Origin: Thinopyrum elongatum
Lineage: Eukaryota > Streptophyta > Magnoliopsida > Poales > Poaceae
Assembly: GCA_011799875.1 (NCBI GenBank)
Contig: CM022303.1
Coordinates: forward strand, 221,119,544 to 221,183,543
DNA length: 64,000 bases
Direction: 5' to 3'
Translations under genes and position numbers: made by a program
In this document: piece after piece, positions 23,701 to 34,282 of the stretch
Position numbering within the stretch: position 1 is the first letter of the stretch
Layout: every line of letters begins with the position of its first letter
The notes under the pieces: generated by a model
What the model saw: the letters and a program-made list of their open reading frames with translations, nothing else
Told to the model about the DNA's origin: nothing
Database searches by the model: none

Positions 23701-24113
23701 GATGCTCCTGAATCAAATAAAACAGAAGCAGGTACTGAGTTAACGAGGCGGGTACCCATCACAGTAGTAGGTTGATCCTGGACTTCTTCAATATCAATGT
23801 TGTAAGCGTGTCCACGACCATGAGCAGTAGACCCAGTATTATAGTTGCGGGTCTGATTGTTGCCATGACCATTGCCACGGCCAGTACGAGGAAAAGCCAA
23901 CTGATTCTGAGTCTGGCGGCAGTCTCTAGCATGGTGACCTGGTTTGCGGCACTTGAAGCACAGACCATCTTCAGGACAAAGAGGAGCATTTTGTTGAATA
24001 GCTTGAGCTCTTGGCTGCCTCGGTGGTGGAGGAGGCAGACGTGGTGCAGCATAGTTGTTCTTTGACGCAGGGGCATTTGGACGGAACACGTTGTTGGGAA
24101 TCCAGACTCGACG
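20782..24113 (-). pseudogene. Gypsy gag-pol remnant
   Basis: One frame runs from within gag to within integrase. In order it shows a CCHC knuckle (CFKCRKPGHHARDC, near 23960), protease (VLFDSGASHSFIS, near 23710), reverse transcriptase (YLDDILIYS, near 22760), RNase H ([12 protein letters not shown], near 22320), and the integrase zinc region ([20 protein letters not shown], near 21620) and core (SSDRGSLFTTRFW, near 21280). Three in-frame stops break it: TAA at the gag-pol boundary (near 23538) and two TGA in integrase (near 21344 and 21150). Both TGA sit where CGA Arg would be expected, as from methylated CpG decay. The N and C termini are deleted. Confidence 0.85.
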
Positions 24114-24358
24114 CTTCCGGCACACCCGACAACATAGATCCCCTGCGGGTACCCATCAGGGTCGACCCGCCTGTAACAAAGGTCAAAGTAACCGTGTGGT
24201 CATAACATCAAGGGGGAAACCCGAGGAATCACCCTCGGCGGATTCCACTCGACGAATCATCAGGGTGAACGTATGAGGCATCACCCTCGAGGTTCACACT
24301 GAGGGGTTGCACGACAGAGTCGTATCGGAAGTGGAGGAGGAGGAATCACCCTCGATGA
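24114..24358. repeat. 245-bp direct repeat, copy 2 (LTR remnant overlap)
   Basis: This is the partner of 20537-20781. It continues into the rest of the 5' LTR (to 26672), which matches the order of the solo LTR at 39789-43964. Confidence 0.8.
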
Positions 24359-26677
24359 CCACGACCGAACAGCTACACTGCAGAGTATTCATCAGAAGTG
24401 CATTACGAGGTATCACCCTCGGCACTCGATAGTAACTATGCAGAGTCGTACAACGAAGGGGGTGAAGTGATGTGTCGGTCTCTGGTCGTCGATCACGTTG
24501 ATCGAGTCGTCGATGATGAAGCAGGGGCAACAAGGACAAAGTGGGGGTCACTGATGGTTCACTACCAACCTATACTAAGCAGTTTAACATAGGCAGGTAA
24601 GGTAACAATAAACAGGTTACAAAAGCAGGCTATGCATCAGAATATGAGCAAACATTTAACAGTAGCAAAATCTAATGCAAGCAGTAGAAATGGAATGGGC
24701 GATATCTGGATGCTCAAGGGGGGGGGGGCTTGCCTGGTTGCTCTGGCAAGAAAGTGGGGTCGTCAACGGGCTGCTCGTCTGTAGCGTAGTCGTACCCAGC
24801 TGCAACGTCGTCGGTCTCGGCGTCTATCGAGAGAGAAGGAGGGGGGAGAAACAGTAAATTCACGGCAAAAATGCAAACAATATGTATGACATGCCTATAT
24901 GATATGCAGAGGTGTTCTGCTGCCTAACTAAATGATTTAGTTAATTTAGGAATTTATTTGGATTTATTTTATTAAAGTTGAGCACTATTCATTTATTGAA
25001 ATCAGGCAAAAAGTTCCATGTTCATCTAGCTAGGGGCATCTGACAGGAATACGGAGGGCGTATTTAGATTCGTATCGAAATTCTGAGCAACTTTCATATA
25101 TAAATTATTTTCATCGGAGTTACGGATTATTTTATATGATTTTCTAAAGTTTTAATCATTTTCTGAATTTATTTAATTATTTTAAATCAACATTATCCAG
25201 AACAGTGTATGATGACATCATCAGCATGACGTCAGCAGTCAACAGGGCATTGACTGGGTCAATCTGACATGTGGGTCCCACCTGTCATACTCTGTTTAGG
25301 TTAATTAGGGTTTAACTAATCTAATTACTGTTTAATTAAACTAACTAACTAATTAGATTAACTTAATCAGAGTTAACTAACTTAATTAATTCACTAAATA
25401 ATTAATTAATTAATAATTACTTTTACTAATTTTATTTTTATTTCATTTTTTAAAACGTTTTAAGGGCATGGGCCCCATCTGTCATTGTCACAGGGGGGCA
25501 GGGCCCACTGGTCAGTGGCCCATAGGCCACTGCGGGCGCGCGGGCGCTTGGCGCGGCCAGGGCGAGCCCAGGCGCTGGCCATGGGCGCCGGCGAGGCGCG
25601 GCTGGACAGGGCGGTGGCGAGCGCGGGGCCACGGCGCGGGGCGGCAGCGGAGTGTCGCAGGCGCGGTCGACGCGGCTGCAGGCCAGGCGGGCGGGCCGGC
25701 AAAGGCGGGCGCAGAGGGAAGGGGCTGCGGGCGAGCGGCGCGAGGGGGAGCGGGACGAGCGGGCGACGGTGGGTGGCAGCAGCCGCGCACAGGGGGGGCG
25801 CGCGCGAGCTGTGGACGCCGCAGGCGAGCGTGCGCGCGCGGGACGGCGAGGCAGAGGCGAGGGAGGCACGACGCGGAGGGCGCACGGGGAGCGGTGAGCG
25901 CGGCACGGGGGTCGAGCGCGCGCGCGGGGGAGGAGAAGAGGACGGGGCCTCACCGCGGCGCGTAGGGTCAAGGCAGCGGGGGAGGGTCGAGGAGGAGGAC
26001 GGGGACGACGGCGGGGCAGCTCCGGCGAGGTCCAGGCGGCGGCGGCGGCGGCGGGCGATGGGGTCGGGCGCGGGGCAGCGCCGTGCCCCGATCTGGATCG
26101 GGATGGGGGGGATTGAGTGGGAGGGTTAGGGTTTCGGGGTCCAGGGGGGCAGGCCATATAGGCCAGGGGATGGGCCGACCGGCTGGGCTGTGGCCCAGTT
26201 GGGCCAGGGGCAGGGGGGGTTTCGTTTTTCCTTTTATTTCGTTTTCTTTTTCTTTTCTGCCTTGCAAATAGTTAGGCCACCAAATGACTTTACCAAAATA
26301 GGTGACTTGTACCGTTAAATGTTATGCATTATATACTACTGCCAAAAATTGGTTTGGAGACAAATGGAGTTCACACAAATTTTGTGTTAAATAAAATATA
26401 TTAATTCTTGTTGTTTTGGTAATGTTAGAGTCACCTAATTAATTTATTAATTGTTGATTATAATTTTAGAATGGTCCCTAGAATATTTGTCACCTAATGA
26501 ACATTTTAGTTTCTGTGTTTGAACCACTTTTATTTTCTAATTTAATTTAATTTGAATTTTTGAGTTAGGAGTTGAAATGCAATATGATGCAAATGATGAT
26601 TTGGCACTGTTAATTATGCTGACTTGTCATTCTCAAAAGTGATTACTGTGGCTAATGACATGGGGTGTTACACCGCC

Positions 26678-27054
26678 GTGCGTACGCGTGGCGGGATCGG
26701 GCGGGACGCGCATCGCGGCGCCTTCACTGCGTCGCCCGTGAGGCATCAATGGAGGCTGACCGACGGGGCAGCGCGGCAGCCTTCGCATTGATTCCCGCGG
26801 GAACCGAGGCGATGAGGACGACGATGCGCCGGGGTTGCCGACTCGGCGGTCCCACCGGGCTTTCGCGCCAAAACGCTTCCCCCGGCGCCCCCGGGTGCCC
26901 CCAGCGCGCCGGGTTCGGCCTAGGTCCGCCGGTGCCAGTTTCGGGCCTAATCGGTGAAAATTGGGCTTCTGGAGGCGCGGCTGGGCCGTTTTTTTAGCGC
27001 CGGCGATAAAAAAGGGCCTTGGGGGGCCTGTTGGGGACACGGCTGGAGATGCTC
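26678..27054. other. Right arm of the Harbinger-type element
   Basis: This GC-rich stretch ends with the inverted repeat CGGCTGGAGATGCTC. The open frames on both strands are compositional. Near the end, AGCGCCGGCGATAAA mirrors subterminal sequence at the left arm (GGCGATAAATTCGGCG near 17850). Confidence 0.6.
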
Positions 27055-27057
27055 TTA

Positions 27058-27190
27058 TAACTTGAATATCAGACGGAAGAAAAAACTGGTGCAACTTATC
27101 ATCTCTCCAAGCTGCTGAGGTGTTGTCAATCAATTCGCTTACTAAAACAGGGGGTCGCTAGCGAGGCAAACCATGGCCTCATCGACGAGT
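27058..27190 (-). pseudogene. LINE fragment, upstream part
   Basis: On the - strand the frame reads SELIDNTSAAWRDDKLHQFF then LPSDIQVI, the linker just before zf-RVT in plant LINEs. It continues in frame at 17785 after removal of the Harbinger-type element. The LINE is 5'-truncated at about 27201. Confidence 0.7.
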
Positions 27191-27219
27191 CTCTTACTAA
27201 AACAGAGCGTCATATAGAA

Positions 27220-28081
27220 GGGAGCTCCTATTTGCCGCCCGCGGGCGGCAAATGGCCGAGCCTTCGCTGAAGGCAAGGGGCGACTGGGCCGGCCCATTTG
27301 GAGGTAACGAGCTCCAGCCGCGTAAAAAAATGGCCAAAACTAACGTTCGAGGTAGAGATCGAACACGCGACCTCCCTCTCGTGGTATGGTGCTACTAACC
27401 GCTCGTCCTAACAAATTCTAGTGATAGGCTTGCGGCGCGACCTATTAAGTATCGAACTTCTTTTGAAAAAATTCGAAAAATACACATTGAACATTTTGTA
27501 ACATACGTTGAACATTTTCTTAACATACAATGAACTTTTTTCATTATACAATGAACTTTTTTTAATATACATGAATATTTTTTTAAACATACGAATATAT
27601 CCTATGAACAAATTTTGAATACGCATTGAACATTATGTAATATACGTTCAACAATTTTTGAATACACATTGAACATTTGTGTAATATACACTTAACAAAT
27701 TTCAAAAACACTGTGATTATATATTCATTGAACAATTTCTAATAAATGCTGAATAGTTTTGTAATGGATGATGAACTTTTGTAAAAAACCATGAACATTT
27801 CCTTAATATACCGGTGAACATATTTGTAACATGCAATGAACTTTGTATATTACAATAAAAACGAAACAATAGAAATAAAGAATAAAAAAGTATAGGAAAA
27901 GAAATATAAACAGAAACAGAAAAAAAAAAGAGAAAAAGAAAAAGAAAAGAAACAGAAAACAGAAGAAACAGCGAGCTAGCAGCGAAACAAGTCTGGGCCG
28001 GCCCAAACGGGGCTGTTGCGAGGCGAAGCTTCGGCGAAGCCACGCCGTCTTGACGCACACGAGCGTCACACAGGGATTGCC
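27220..28081. mobile_element. Probable Mutator-like or non-TIR element
   Basis: A perfect 9-bp direct repeat CATATAGAA flanks the segment (27211-27219 and 28082-28090). The left end is GGGAGCTCCTATTTGCCGCC and the right end in reverse is GGCAATCCCTGTGTGACG, so terminal inverted repeats are weak. Inside both ends lies TGGGCCGGCCCA-like sequence in inverted order. The centre is AT-rich and repetitive. No transposase is visible. It lies 380 bases upstream of the SOG1 start codon and probably in its promoter region. Confidence 0.55.
27470..27850. repeat. AT-rich degenerate tandem repeat
   Basis: About a dozen imperfect units of 25-35 bases carry the core TGAACATTTTgTAATATAC. They give the overlapping Tyr/Phe/Asn-rich frames seen here, which I do not call genes. 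Confidence 0.6.
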
Positions 28082-28090
28082 CATATAGAA

Positions 28091-28470
28091 AGCCTTTTTT
28101 CATTGTCCGCTCATCAGGCCCATGGGTTCACCTATATTCATAGCCCATCCAAAACAACTTCACGGTCCCACCCGAGCAACCGACTTGGTCCGACCCACGA
28201 GGAGCACCCACCCCGTGGGCCAAGACCACGCACCACGCGCCACTCCGACCGTCCATGCACGATCGGACGGACGACGACCATCCACGAACGTCCACGCACC
28301 GTGTCTCAGCCCAGGATGTAGAAGTATACCGCGTGCACCCCGTGGTCAACTCCGATTCAAAAAAACAATCCCACCACTCTCCGCTTCGGCTCCAGACGCC
28401 GCCCCCGGCCCCGCCCCCCCGCCGGAACCCTAGGAAATCGCCGCCCGTCGCCGGGCACGCGGGCGCCACC
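28091..28470 (+). promoter_or_regulatory. SOG1 upstream region and 5' leader
   Basis: The stretch between the Mutator-like insertion (ending 28081, duplication to 28090) and the ATG at 28471 must hold the core promoter and 5' leader. I see no clear TATA box. The leader just upstream of the ATG is GC-rich and pyrimidine-rich (CCGCCCCCGGCCCCG). The transcription start cannot be fixed from sequence alone. Confidence 0.4.
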
Positions 28471-31400
28471 ATGACCGGGTGCGTTGCCCCTCCTCGATCC
28501 GATCGCGTAGACCTTTGCCCTCGCCGCGCTCCTCCGATGGTTCGTCCCGCCGCGGTGGAATGCGATCTCCCTAGGTCGGGATAGGAGGCGTCGGCTGTTT
28601 TCTATCCCTTTCTCATGTCGAGCTCGGGTGGGATTAGAAGGTGGCGCCCCTTTGGGGTCTGGGAGCTTGCGGGATCAGTATCCCTTATCGCCACTAATTT
28701 TTGCGATTCAGTGGGTGCACTATTTGGGCGTGGGAATCGTGGGGTTTATTAGAGTTAAAAACGAGAGTGCGCGATCTTCCTGTTAAGGGTTTGGATCGAA
28801 AGGCGTTGTCTTTTCTTGCTTGCGAAGCTCGGTGTTAGGATCGTAGCTCGATTATCTGAATGTAGCACGTTCTTGCTTCGGATGTGCATGAAAGGCAGCA
28901 TCGGTTTGGGTGCTGCGGCTGTCGATGGTTGGATTGCGTCAGTACTTTGTAGTTTTGCAGTTAGCTTGCAATTGCCTGACAGAAGGATGACGTTTTTGCA
29001 TTGGTTATGGTTGAGAGACATTTTTTTTTTCCTATGCCACCGACTAATCAATGTTGAGCAACATGCCAGGTTAGCACTATGGATGCACTTTGTCCTTATA
29101 GCAATTAAAGAACACATACACTTCTGGTCGAAGGAAGAGTGGAGATGTTACTACCTCTGTAACTTAATGTAAGACGTTTTTTTAATATTTAAACTGCAAA
29201 AACGTCTTACATTAAGTTACAGAGGTTGTACAAAGGAGGCACTCATCGTGTCACCCTTAACTCTGCTGTTGTGTCCATCTTAAACTTTTGGATGTCCATT
29301 CTTTCAGCATGACTAATTAAAGATCACTTTCCAACATTTTCTTCTATTTATCCTATTAACATTGCACATGCAAACTTGACTTCAGTCATTGTTATTGGTC
29401 GTCAGTTTTACCACTGTCATGGTTCCTGGGTAAAAAAAAATGTTTCTTTTGAACTGACTTCAGGTTAGCAGTGCTTTAATTTGGATTTACGCCGTAGCCA
29501 GAAGCCAGCAGTGCAGTCGAATTTGGTCCTGTATTTTGTAAACGAGATGCTCGATCAATATTAGCACTAAAGATATTTTGAGGAACTATGCATTGGTGGT
29601 ACATATTGATTGCATTTCGGTGTGCTTGCCAGATTCCAAATTAAATTCATTTTGTACCTCTACAAGATTGACTGGATATGTTTAATGAAGTTATCCCCTT
29701 TCTCGTGCCAGCCTTTGGTTCTTCCTTTTTGTAGTTATAATGCTGTTGATTGGTGCATAAATATGCATTAAAGTTGTGATAATGTTGTTGGAGTTGTAGA
29801 GCAACTTTTGTGTATTCATCTGTCTTAACTCTACTGCTAATATTTCTGCAGGACATCCTGGCTGATTGATAGCCAACGAATTGCTTCAAAAATAAAAAAC
29901 GTTTCTGGGTCACGGGATCTCAGTAAACAAAAATGGTTGAGCAACCCAACTAAGGAGTGCCCGAAATGCAGCCACATCATTGATAACAGTGATGTAAGAG
30001 ATGTGCATTTACATTTCTATTATGTAAAAGTGAACTAGCTGAGGTTTATGTGTATATCATTTGCATTTTGTTGTTAAGTATGGCTGAATGGCTGATTCGT
30101 GCTTAAATAAAGGATTAGGAAAACAAACTATATACTTAATGTTTGAGCGATTAATATTATCGTTATCCAGCCTTCTGCTCATTGGTCTATGTTAATAAGG
30201 CAGTCACTTCTTCCTAAAGCTGGAACAGATTCTGTTATAATTCTGTGACTTTGTGATTCTCATATTCCAGATCAAGTGTTATGTGAATATATTGTTTCTA
30301 AAGTTTTTGAGTTTTCCCTCTTTGGGACTACGGATCAGTATTGTTAATTAGTAGTAATGCCCAGTAAGGTACTAAGGTGTAATTCAAACTGCAACCCTCT
30401 GATGAATTAATGTTTCTCTACAGGTTGTTCACCAGTGGCCTGGTTTGCCAAAGGGTGTAAAGTTTGATCCGTCTGACCAGGAATTGCTTGGGCATTTGCT
30501 GGCAAAACATGACACAGCAGGTTCTCAACCTCACCCATTCATCGATGAATTTATTCCAACAGTCGAGGAAGCTGATGGTATCTGCTATACTCATCCACAG
30601 AAACTTCCAGGTTCCCCTCAGTTTAAATCTTCGAAGTACCAGATATATTCCTGTGTTTGCTATTTGGTCTTTTTCAGTCAAACCCAGGGCCCCGCATTTC
30701 TACTAAATCTAGTACTCCCTCTGTCTCAAAATGTAGTGTCAAAAAACGTCTTATATTTTGAGACAGAGTAGTATTTTTCGGTGTTGGCAATAACATTATT
30801 CTTTTCATTCAAAATATCAACTTTACACATATGTCACTCAGGGAACATTCTACAAATCTGCTATGACGTCTTGCATCTCTAGACTGGTTCAGTTCTGGTC
30901 CTCTTTTTTAAACGGGGACTTCACTTTCGTTTATAAAGCACCTTTTTTGATAGCTTTGGCAATAGAAGTGTGCTTTTGAGAAATTTAATCAGTTTTTCTC
31001 TGCTCTGCTTTGTTGCTTTGCATTACTGTTGAATTGACTTCATCCATTTCAGGTGTTAAGCAAGATGGAAGTGTATCACACTTCTTCCACAGAACATTTA
31101 AAGCATATAACACTGGGACTAGGAAGCGTCGAAAGATCAACACTCGTGATCTTGCCGATGTTCGCTGGCACAAGACAGGCAAGACAAAGCCAGTAATAGT
31201 TGATGGAGAGCACCTTGGCTGTAAGAAAATAATGGTGCTATATATGAGTACCGTGAAGGGTGGGAAGCCCAAGAAGACTAATTGGGTGATGCATCAATAT
31301 CATCTAGGCACTGGCGAAGATGAGCAGAATGGGGAATATGTTGTCTCCAAATTATTTTTCCAGCAACAAAATGGGGAAAAGAGTGCATTAGAGCTAACCA

Positions 31401-32226
31401 ACACAGATGTGATGGAAACTACAGTTGCTGAAGCAGATCTTACTGACCTCCCTGAACCAACCGCGGAAGAAGAAGATGAACGTATTAGTAGTATTAGTAA
31501 CCAAGAGTTTCTTCTTAATAATGAATATAATGCTGACGAGGAAGCCCTTCATAGCCATGAACATAATACTTATCAGGTAATTGCCTATTCATCTCGCTGT
31601 ATTTCTATGCATTATACGTTCTAGTCAAGTTGAGTTAGCAAACAAAACATAAGAAGTGTTTAAGGTAACTGAATAATGAAGTCGGTAACTGATATGCAGG
31701 AAAACGGAGATTGTGAAATAAAAATGGAAGAAAAAGCTGCTGATGAAAATGCCGTCTATCCATCCTCTGAAAAACCCAAGGATGGAGATAATCCGCCATC
31801 ACAAGATCCAAACTTGTGGGAAGGTGATTCCCAGTTTCTGTTAGATTCTCAGCAACTAGCAGAAAACTTGGCCATTTGTGATGAGTTCCTGCAGAGTCAG
31901 ACCTCATGCGGCGATGGAGATGAACCAGGTTCGATCAAGCCTCGCCTGGCAGTTTATGCCCAATTGCCAGTAGAGGACTTGAAGAAAGATCTGCAAGAAT
32001 ACAAGGACTTGGGCCCTTCAGACAATGCAAATCTTGAGCCTGAAAACAATGCTGAATTTCGATTGAGCCAACTCGTAAGATTTTGATACCTTGAACCCTC
32101 ATGCAGTTTGTTGACATGTTCAGTTTTCCCTTTCCACCCTGGGTTTGCTAATCCGTGCCTTACTTGCAGGAATTTTCACAGGACAGCTATACGACGGGAA
32201 TTTTCACAGGGCAGGCGACTGATTGA
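28471..32226 (+). CDS. SOG1: NAC transcription factor, SOG1 type
   Basis: Coding exons, all with GT-AG introns: 28471-28478, 29852-29993, 30424-30610, 31053-31576, 31700-32074, 32170-32226; total 1293 nt, 430 aa. The start is gccaccATGa at 28471, and the first exon codes only for MTG and part of a codon. Residues 1-50 form an N-terminal extension with a CPKC pair (C39, C42). The NAC domain spans about 54-219 ([52 protein letters not shown]). The acidic tail ends RLSQLEFSQDS. Known for this family: SOG1 is a nuclear regulator of the plant DNA-damage response, activated by ATM/ATR phosphorylation of SQ sites. Six SQ pairs are visible (S321, S331, S337, S353, S410, S415). Length is close to the Arabidopsis protein. 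Introns 1 and 3 hold short MITEs. Orthology is inferred from overall match. Confidence 0.92.
29151..29228. mobile_element. Stowaway-like MITE in SOG1 intron 1
   Basis: This near-perfect hairpin has arms ACCTCTGTAACTTAATGTAA and TTACATTAAGTTACAGAGGT. TA dinucleotides lie at 29149-29150 and 29229-29230. At 78 bp it is a very short MITE. Confidence 0.8.
30715..30771. mobile_element. Short Stowaway MITE in SOG1 intron 3
   Basis: The ends are CTCCCTCTGTCTCAAAAT and ATTTTGAGACAGAGTAG with TA on both sides. At 57 bp it is probably an internally deleted copy. Confidence 0.75.
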
Positions 32227-32640
32227 CGTCGTCTCTCCTTGAATGCACTACCAGCACCCTGTGCATGAAGAAACATCCAACGCCCCTTTTTGCGAGACAA
32301 TATTAGAGCAATGTGCTGCAAGCATCACCAACTGTGGTTTTCAGCTATGTGGTGATGTGGCTATTTTGTCTCGGTGAATCCGATTTGTAACCTGCCAGCT
32401 TAAGACGTTGGCACTGTATACGAGTCGGGATTGTTTATGCACTGATGAATTGCTCTCAGGCATACGAACTGTTAAGTTATGAAGAAGGCCAGAAGGTGTG
32501 ATGCTGTGCGCTGGTTACTGTTCAGCCCTAGAACTAGCTATGTCTGGCAGCATGCGCTTGTAAATTGTAAGGATTAGCTGCCTCATTTTGGGAATCTTGA
32601 ATGAAATGGTAAATGATTAGCTGAAGTACTGATGAGTTTT
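32227..32640 (+). other. SOG1 3' untranslated region (probable)
   Basis: Sequence after the TGA at 32224-32226 lacks coding features. A GAATGAAATGG near 32598 is a possible weak poly(A) signal. The true end is not determinable here. Confidence 0.35.
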
Positions 32641-32774
32641 TTCTTCAGTTACAGTTATAAATCCTGGATTTGAGTTGTCTAATGATGTTGCATTGACAAC
32701 GTTGGCTATCATGGCACCACCTATTAAATGTAAAAAATCACTTTCATGTGCTGGATTAATACCTTGGTGAAGTT

Positions 32775-32802
32775 GGGGGGGGGGGGGGGGGGGGGGGGGG
32801 GG
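32775..32802. repeat. 28-base poly-G run
   Basis: An uninterrupted run of 28 G lies between the SOG1 3' end and the following intergenic DNA. It could form quadruplex structures and is likely variable in length; assembly error is possible. Confidence 0.9.
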
Positions 32803-33839
32803 CTGAGAAGTCGTGCAAGATTGGTCTTGTGATAATCACATGACAGAGGAGATGGAAACCAACCCCAACCTTTTCAACTCCCTTTCAATGTTTGGTATAT
32901 ACCTGTATGAGTCGGTATATAGTTTGGAATGGATTATAACTGGCAGGACTTGACTCACTTCTTTGACAGCCATGTTGGGTAGGTCCGAGTGGGTTGGATT
33001 TAGGGTCTGTATGGAATGGCGGAATAGAACACCACGGAGATACGTAGAAAATAAGAAGCGACTTCTCATGTGGTGTGTCAAGCTAAAATCCTACAAATTC
33101 TTTAATGCAGAAGAAAAGTTGTTTGATTGTGACGATTTGATGCTTCACAAATTAATGATACAGTACATGGATTCAGTTTTCTGAGCTTGGTAAAAATGGT
33201 TGCGTGCATTGTCGATGCAAGAGCCAAGAGCTTTTCTTTATTTGAAAAACATGACATACATTACTTGTGGACCATCTAAGGGCATGGTCGGCGCTACATG
33301 TTGGACTGATGCCCAGCTGCCACGTCGGCTCAGTCGGTACAGCTCATGTAAAACACCCACATCTTTTAATCGGACACCCGGGAATAAACGTATGGCTGTC
33401 CAATTATTAACGGCATCAACATCACTGTGTCTGTACAGATCGACACAATTAAATCATTTTTTGACGTGCTGATCCGTCTTGAGTACCAGTGTTCATCACG
33501 TTGCTAAACCCAGCAGTGACGCTTACTCTGCAATAGATATATTGCTGACGTCGGTAGTTTCCTTTTGAGAAACTCTACTGTCTGTGGTTCGGTATGTGCA
33601 GATTTGCAGTTTTGATCGGTTCTTGTCGCGTATACGTGCAGGCAAACGACAGCACGAAGACTTGGGTGGGCCCACGCCTAGCGGCCCATGGCGCTGCACG
33701 TCGAGACTAGAAAAAGGAGCGGCCCGGCCGTGTAGCGCGGAGCCGGCGGCTACCGTTGCGAGTGCGACGCGGAATCCTTCGCCCGCACGGCATAGAAAAA
33801 GGGCCACCTCAGATCCTATCTCCCTTTGCGCCGAAAAGG
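32803..33839. other. Intergenic sequence, no gene seen
   Basis: This mixed-composition DNA lies between SOG1 and the TIR element. Short open frames on both strands show no domain. The last 200 bases are GC-rich. Confidence 0.4.
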
Positions 33840-34282
33840 CTTGGGCCGTGTTTGGTTGCCGTAGTCTACAGTAGCTGCATTGCATAGCCTTCTAACTCAG
33901 CCTGACTATGCAAATGCAGCCTCAAATGCACTATCTGCAAGTTGTTTGGTTGCCTGCATGCTCTCTTGCCTGCATGGGCTGAAACACACTGTCTGGTGTT
34001 TGGTTGCCTGCATGTTAGTGGACAAACCCAAGGCATGGTGTTTGGTTGTATGCAACGCCTGGTGTGTGGTAACCTCTTTGGCTAGTTGACGAGGTTACCA
34101 GCATACGTCGGCACAACCATGTACCACACATCATAAGCAGAGCAGAGCATAAACAGAGCATCAACTACTTAACAACATAGTTCAGATAACATAGTACCAC
34201 ACATCATAACGATAGTTCAAACAGTTCAACGCATAAACCATAAAGCAGACTCGATAGTACTTAGGAAGGAGGTGCCCCGGCC

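Larger units (their letters stand above)
19265..26672 (-). mobile_element. Ty3/gypsy element, internally deleted
   Basis: On the - strand it starts TGTAACACCCC (26672) and ends GGGCGTCACA (19265). A perfect 5-bp duplication CCGCC flanks it (19260-19264, 26673-26677), so both outer ends are intact. The LTR is very long: a complete relative at 39789-43964 is 4.18 kb. Here the 5' LTR survives as 26672-24114 and the 3' LTR as 20781-19265, sharing only 245 bases. Primer site, start of gag, end of integrase and polypurine tract are missing. The integrase linker sequence suggests the Del/Tekay chromovirus group, an inference from memory. Confidence 0.8.
17789..27054. mobile_element. PIF/Harbinger-type element inserted in the LINE
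   Basis: The left end is GGGCATCTCCAGCCGT (17789) and the right end in reverse is GAGCATCTCCAGCCGT, a 16-bp terminal inverted repeat with one mismatch of the GGgCATcTCCAnC type. A TTA duplication lies at 17786-17788 and 27055-27057. Removing it restores the LINE reading frame, so the borders are well supported. The element's own sequence is 17789-19264 and 26673-27054; the rest is a nested gypsy element. No DDE transposase is visible, only a decayed ORF of unknown function. Confidence 0.8.
16614..27201 (-). mobile_element. 5'-truncated LINE retrotransposon, interrupted
   Basis: LINE coding sequence occurs in two pieces on the - strand, 27190-27058 and 17785-16638. They join in frame once the intervening Harbinger-type element is removed. 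The 3' end has an AATAAAG signal and a short A tract (a T run at 16613-16620 on +). A 12-bp direct repeat, ACATAGCGTCAT at 16602-16613 and ACAGAGCGTCAT at 27202-27213 with one mismatch, looks like the target duplication. The endonuclease and most of the reverse transcriptase are absent, as usual for 5'-truncated LINE copies. Confidence 0.75.

Noticed and set aside
25450..26157. Long overlapping Ala/Pro/Arg-rich open frames on both strands
   Set aside because: They lie in the GC-rich part of a gypsy LTR, overlap in several frames and lack any domain. The related solo LTR has similar frames at 42490-43550 with different sequence, so base composition explains them.
26633..27133. 166-codon - strand frame
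   Set aside because: It runs through LINE, Harbinger arm and gypsy end. Only its first 28 residues are real LINE sequence; the rest is chance read-through.
27340..27420. tRNA-like sequence (GAGGTAGAGATCGAACACGC)
   Set aside because: It contains a GATCGAAC-like B-box resemblance but no cloverleaf can be drawn from the surrounding bases; it is part of the transposon-like segment.
28816..29172. 118-codon frame in SOG1 intron 1
   Set aside because: No domain, runs into a MITE, and lies between two exons joined by family match.
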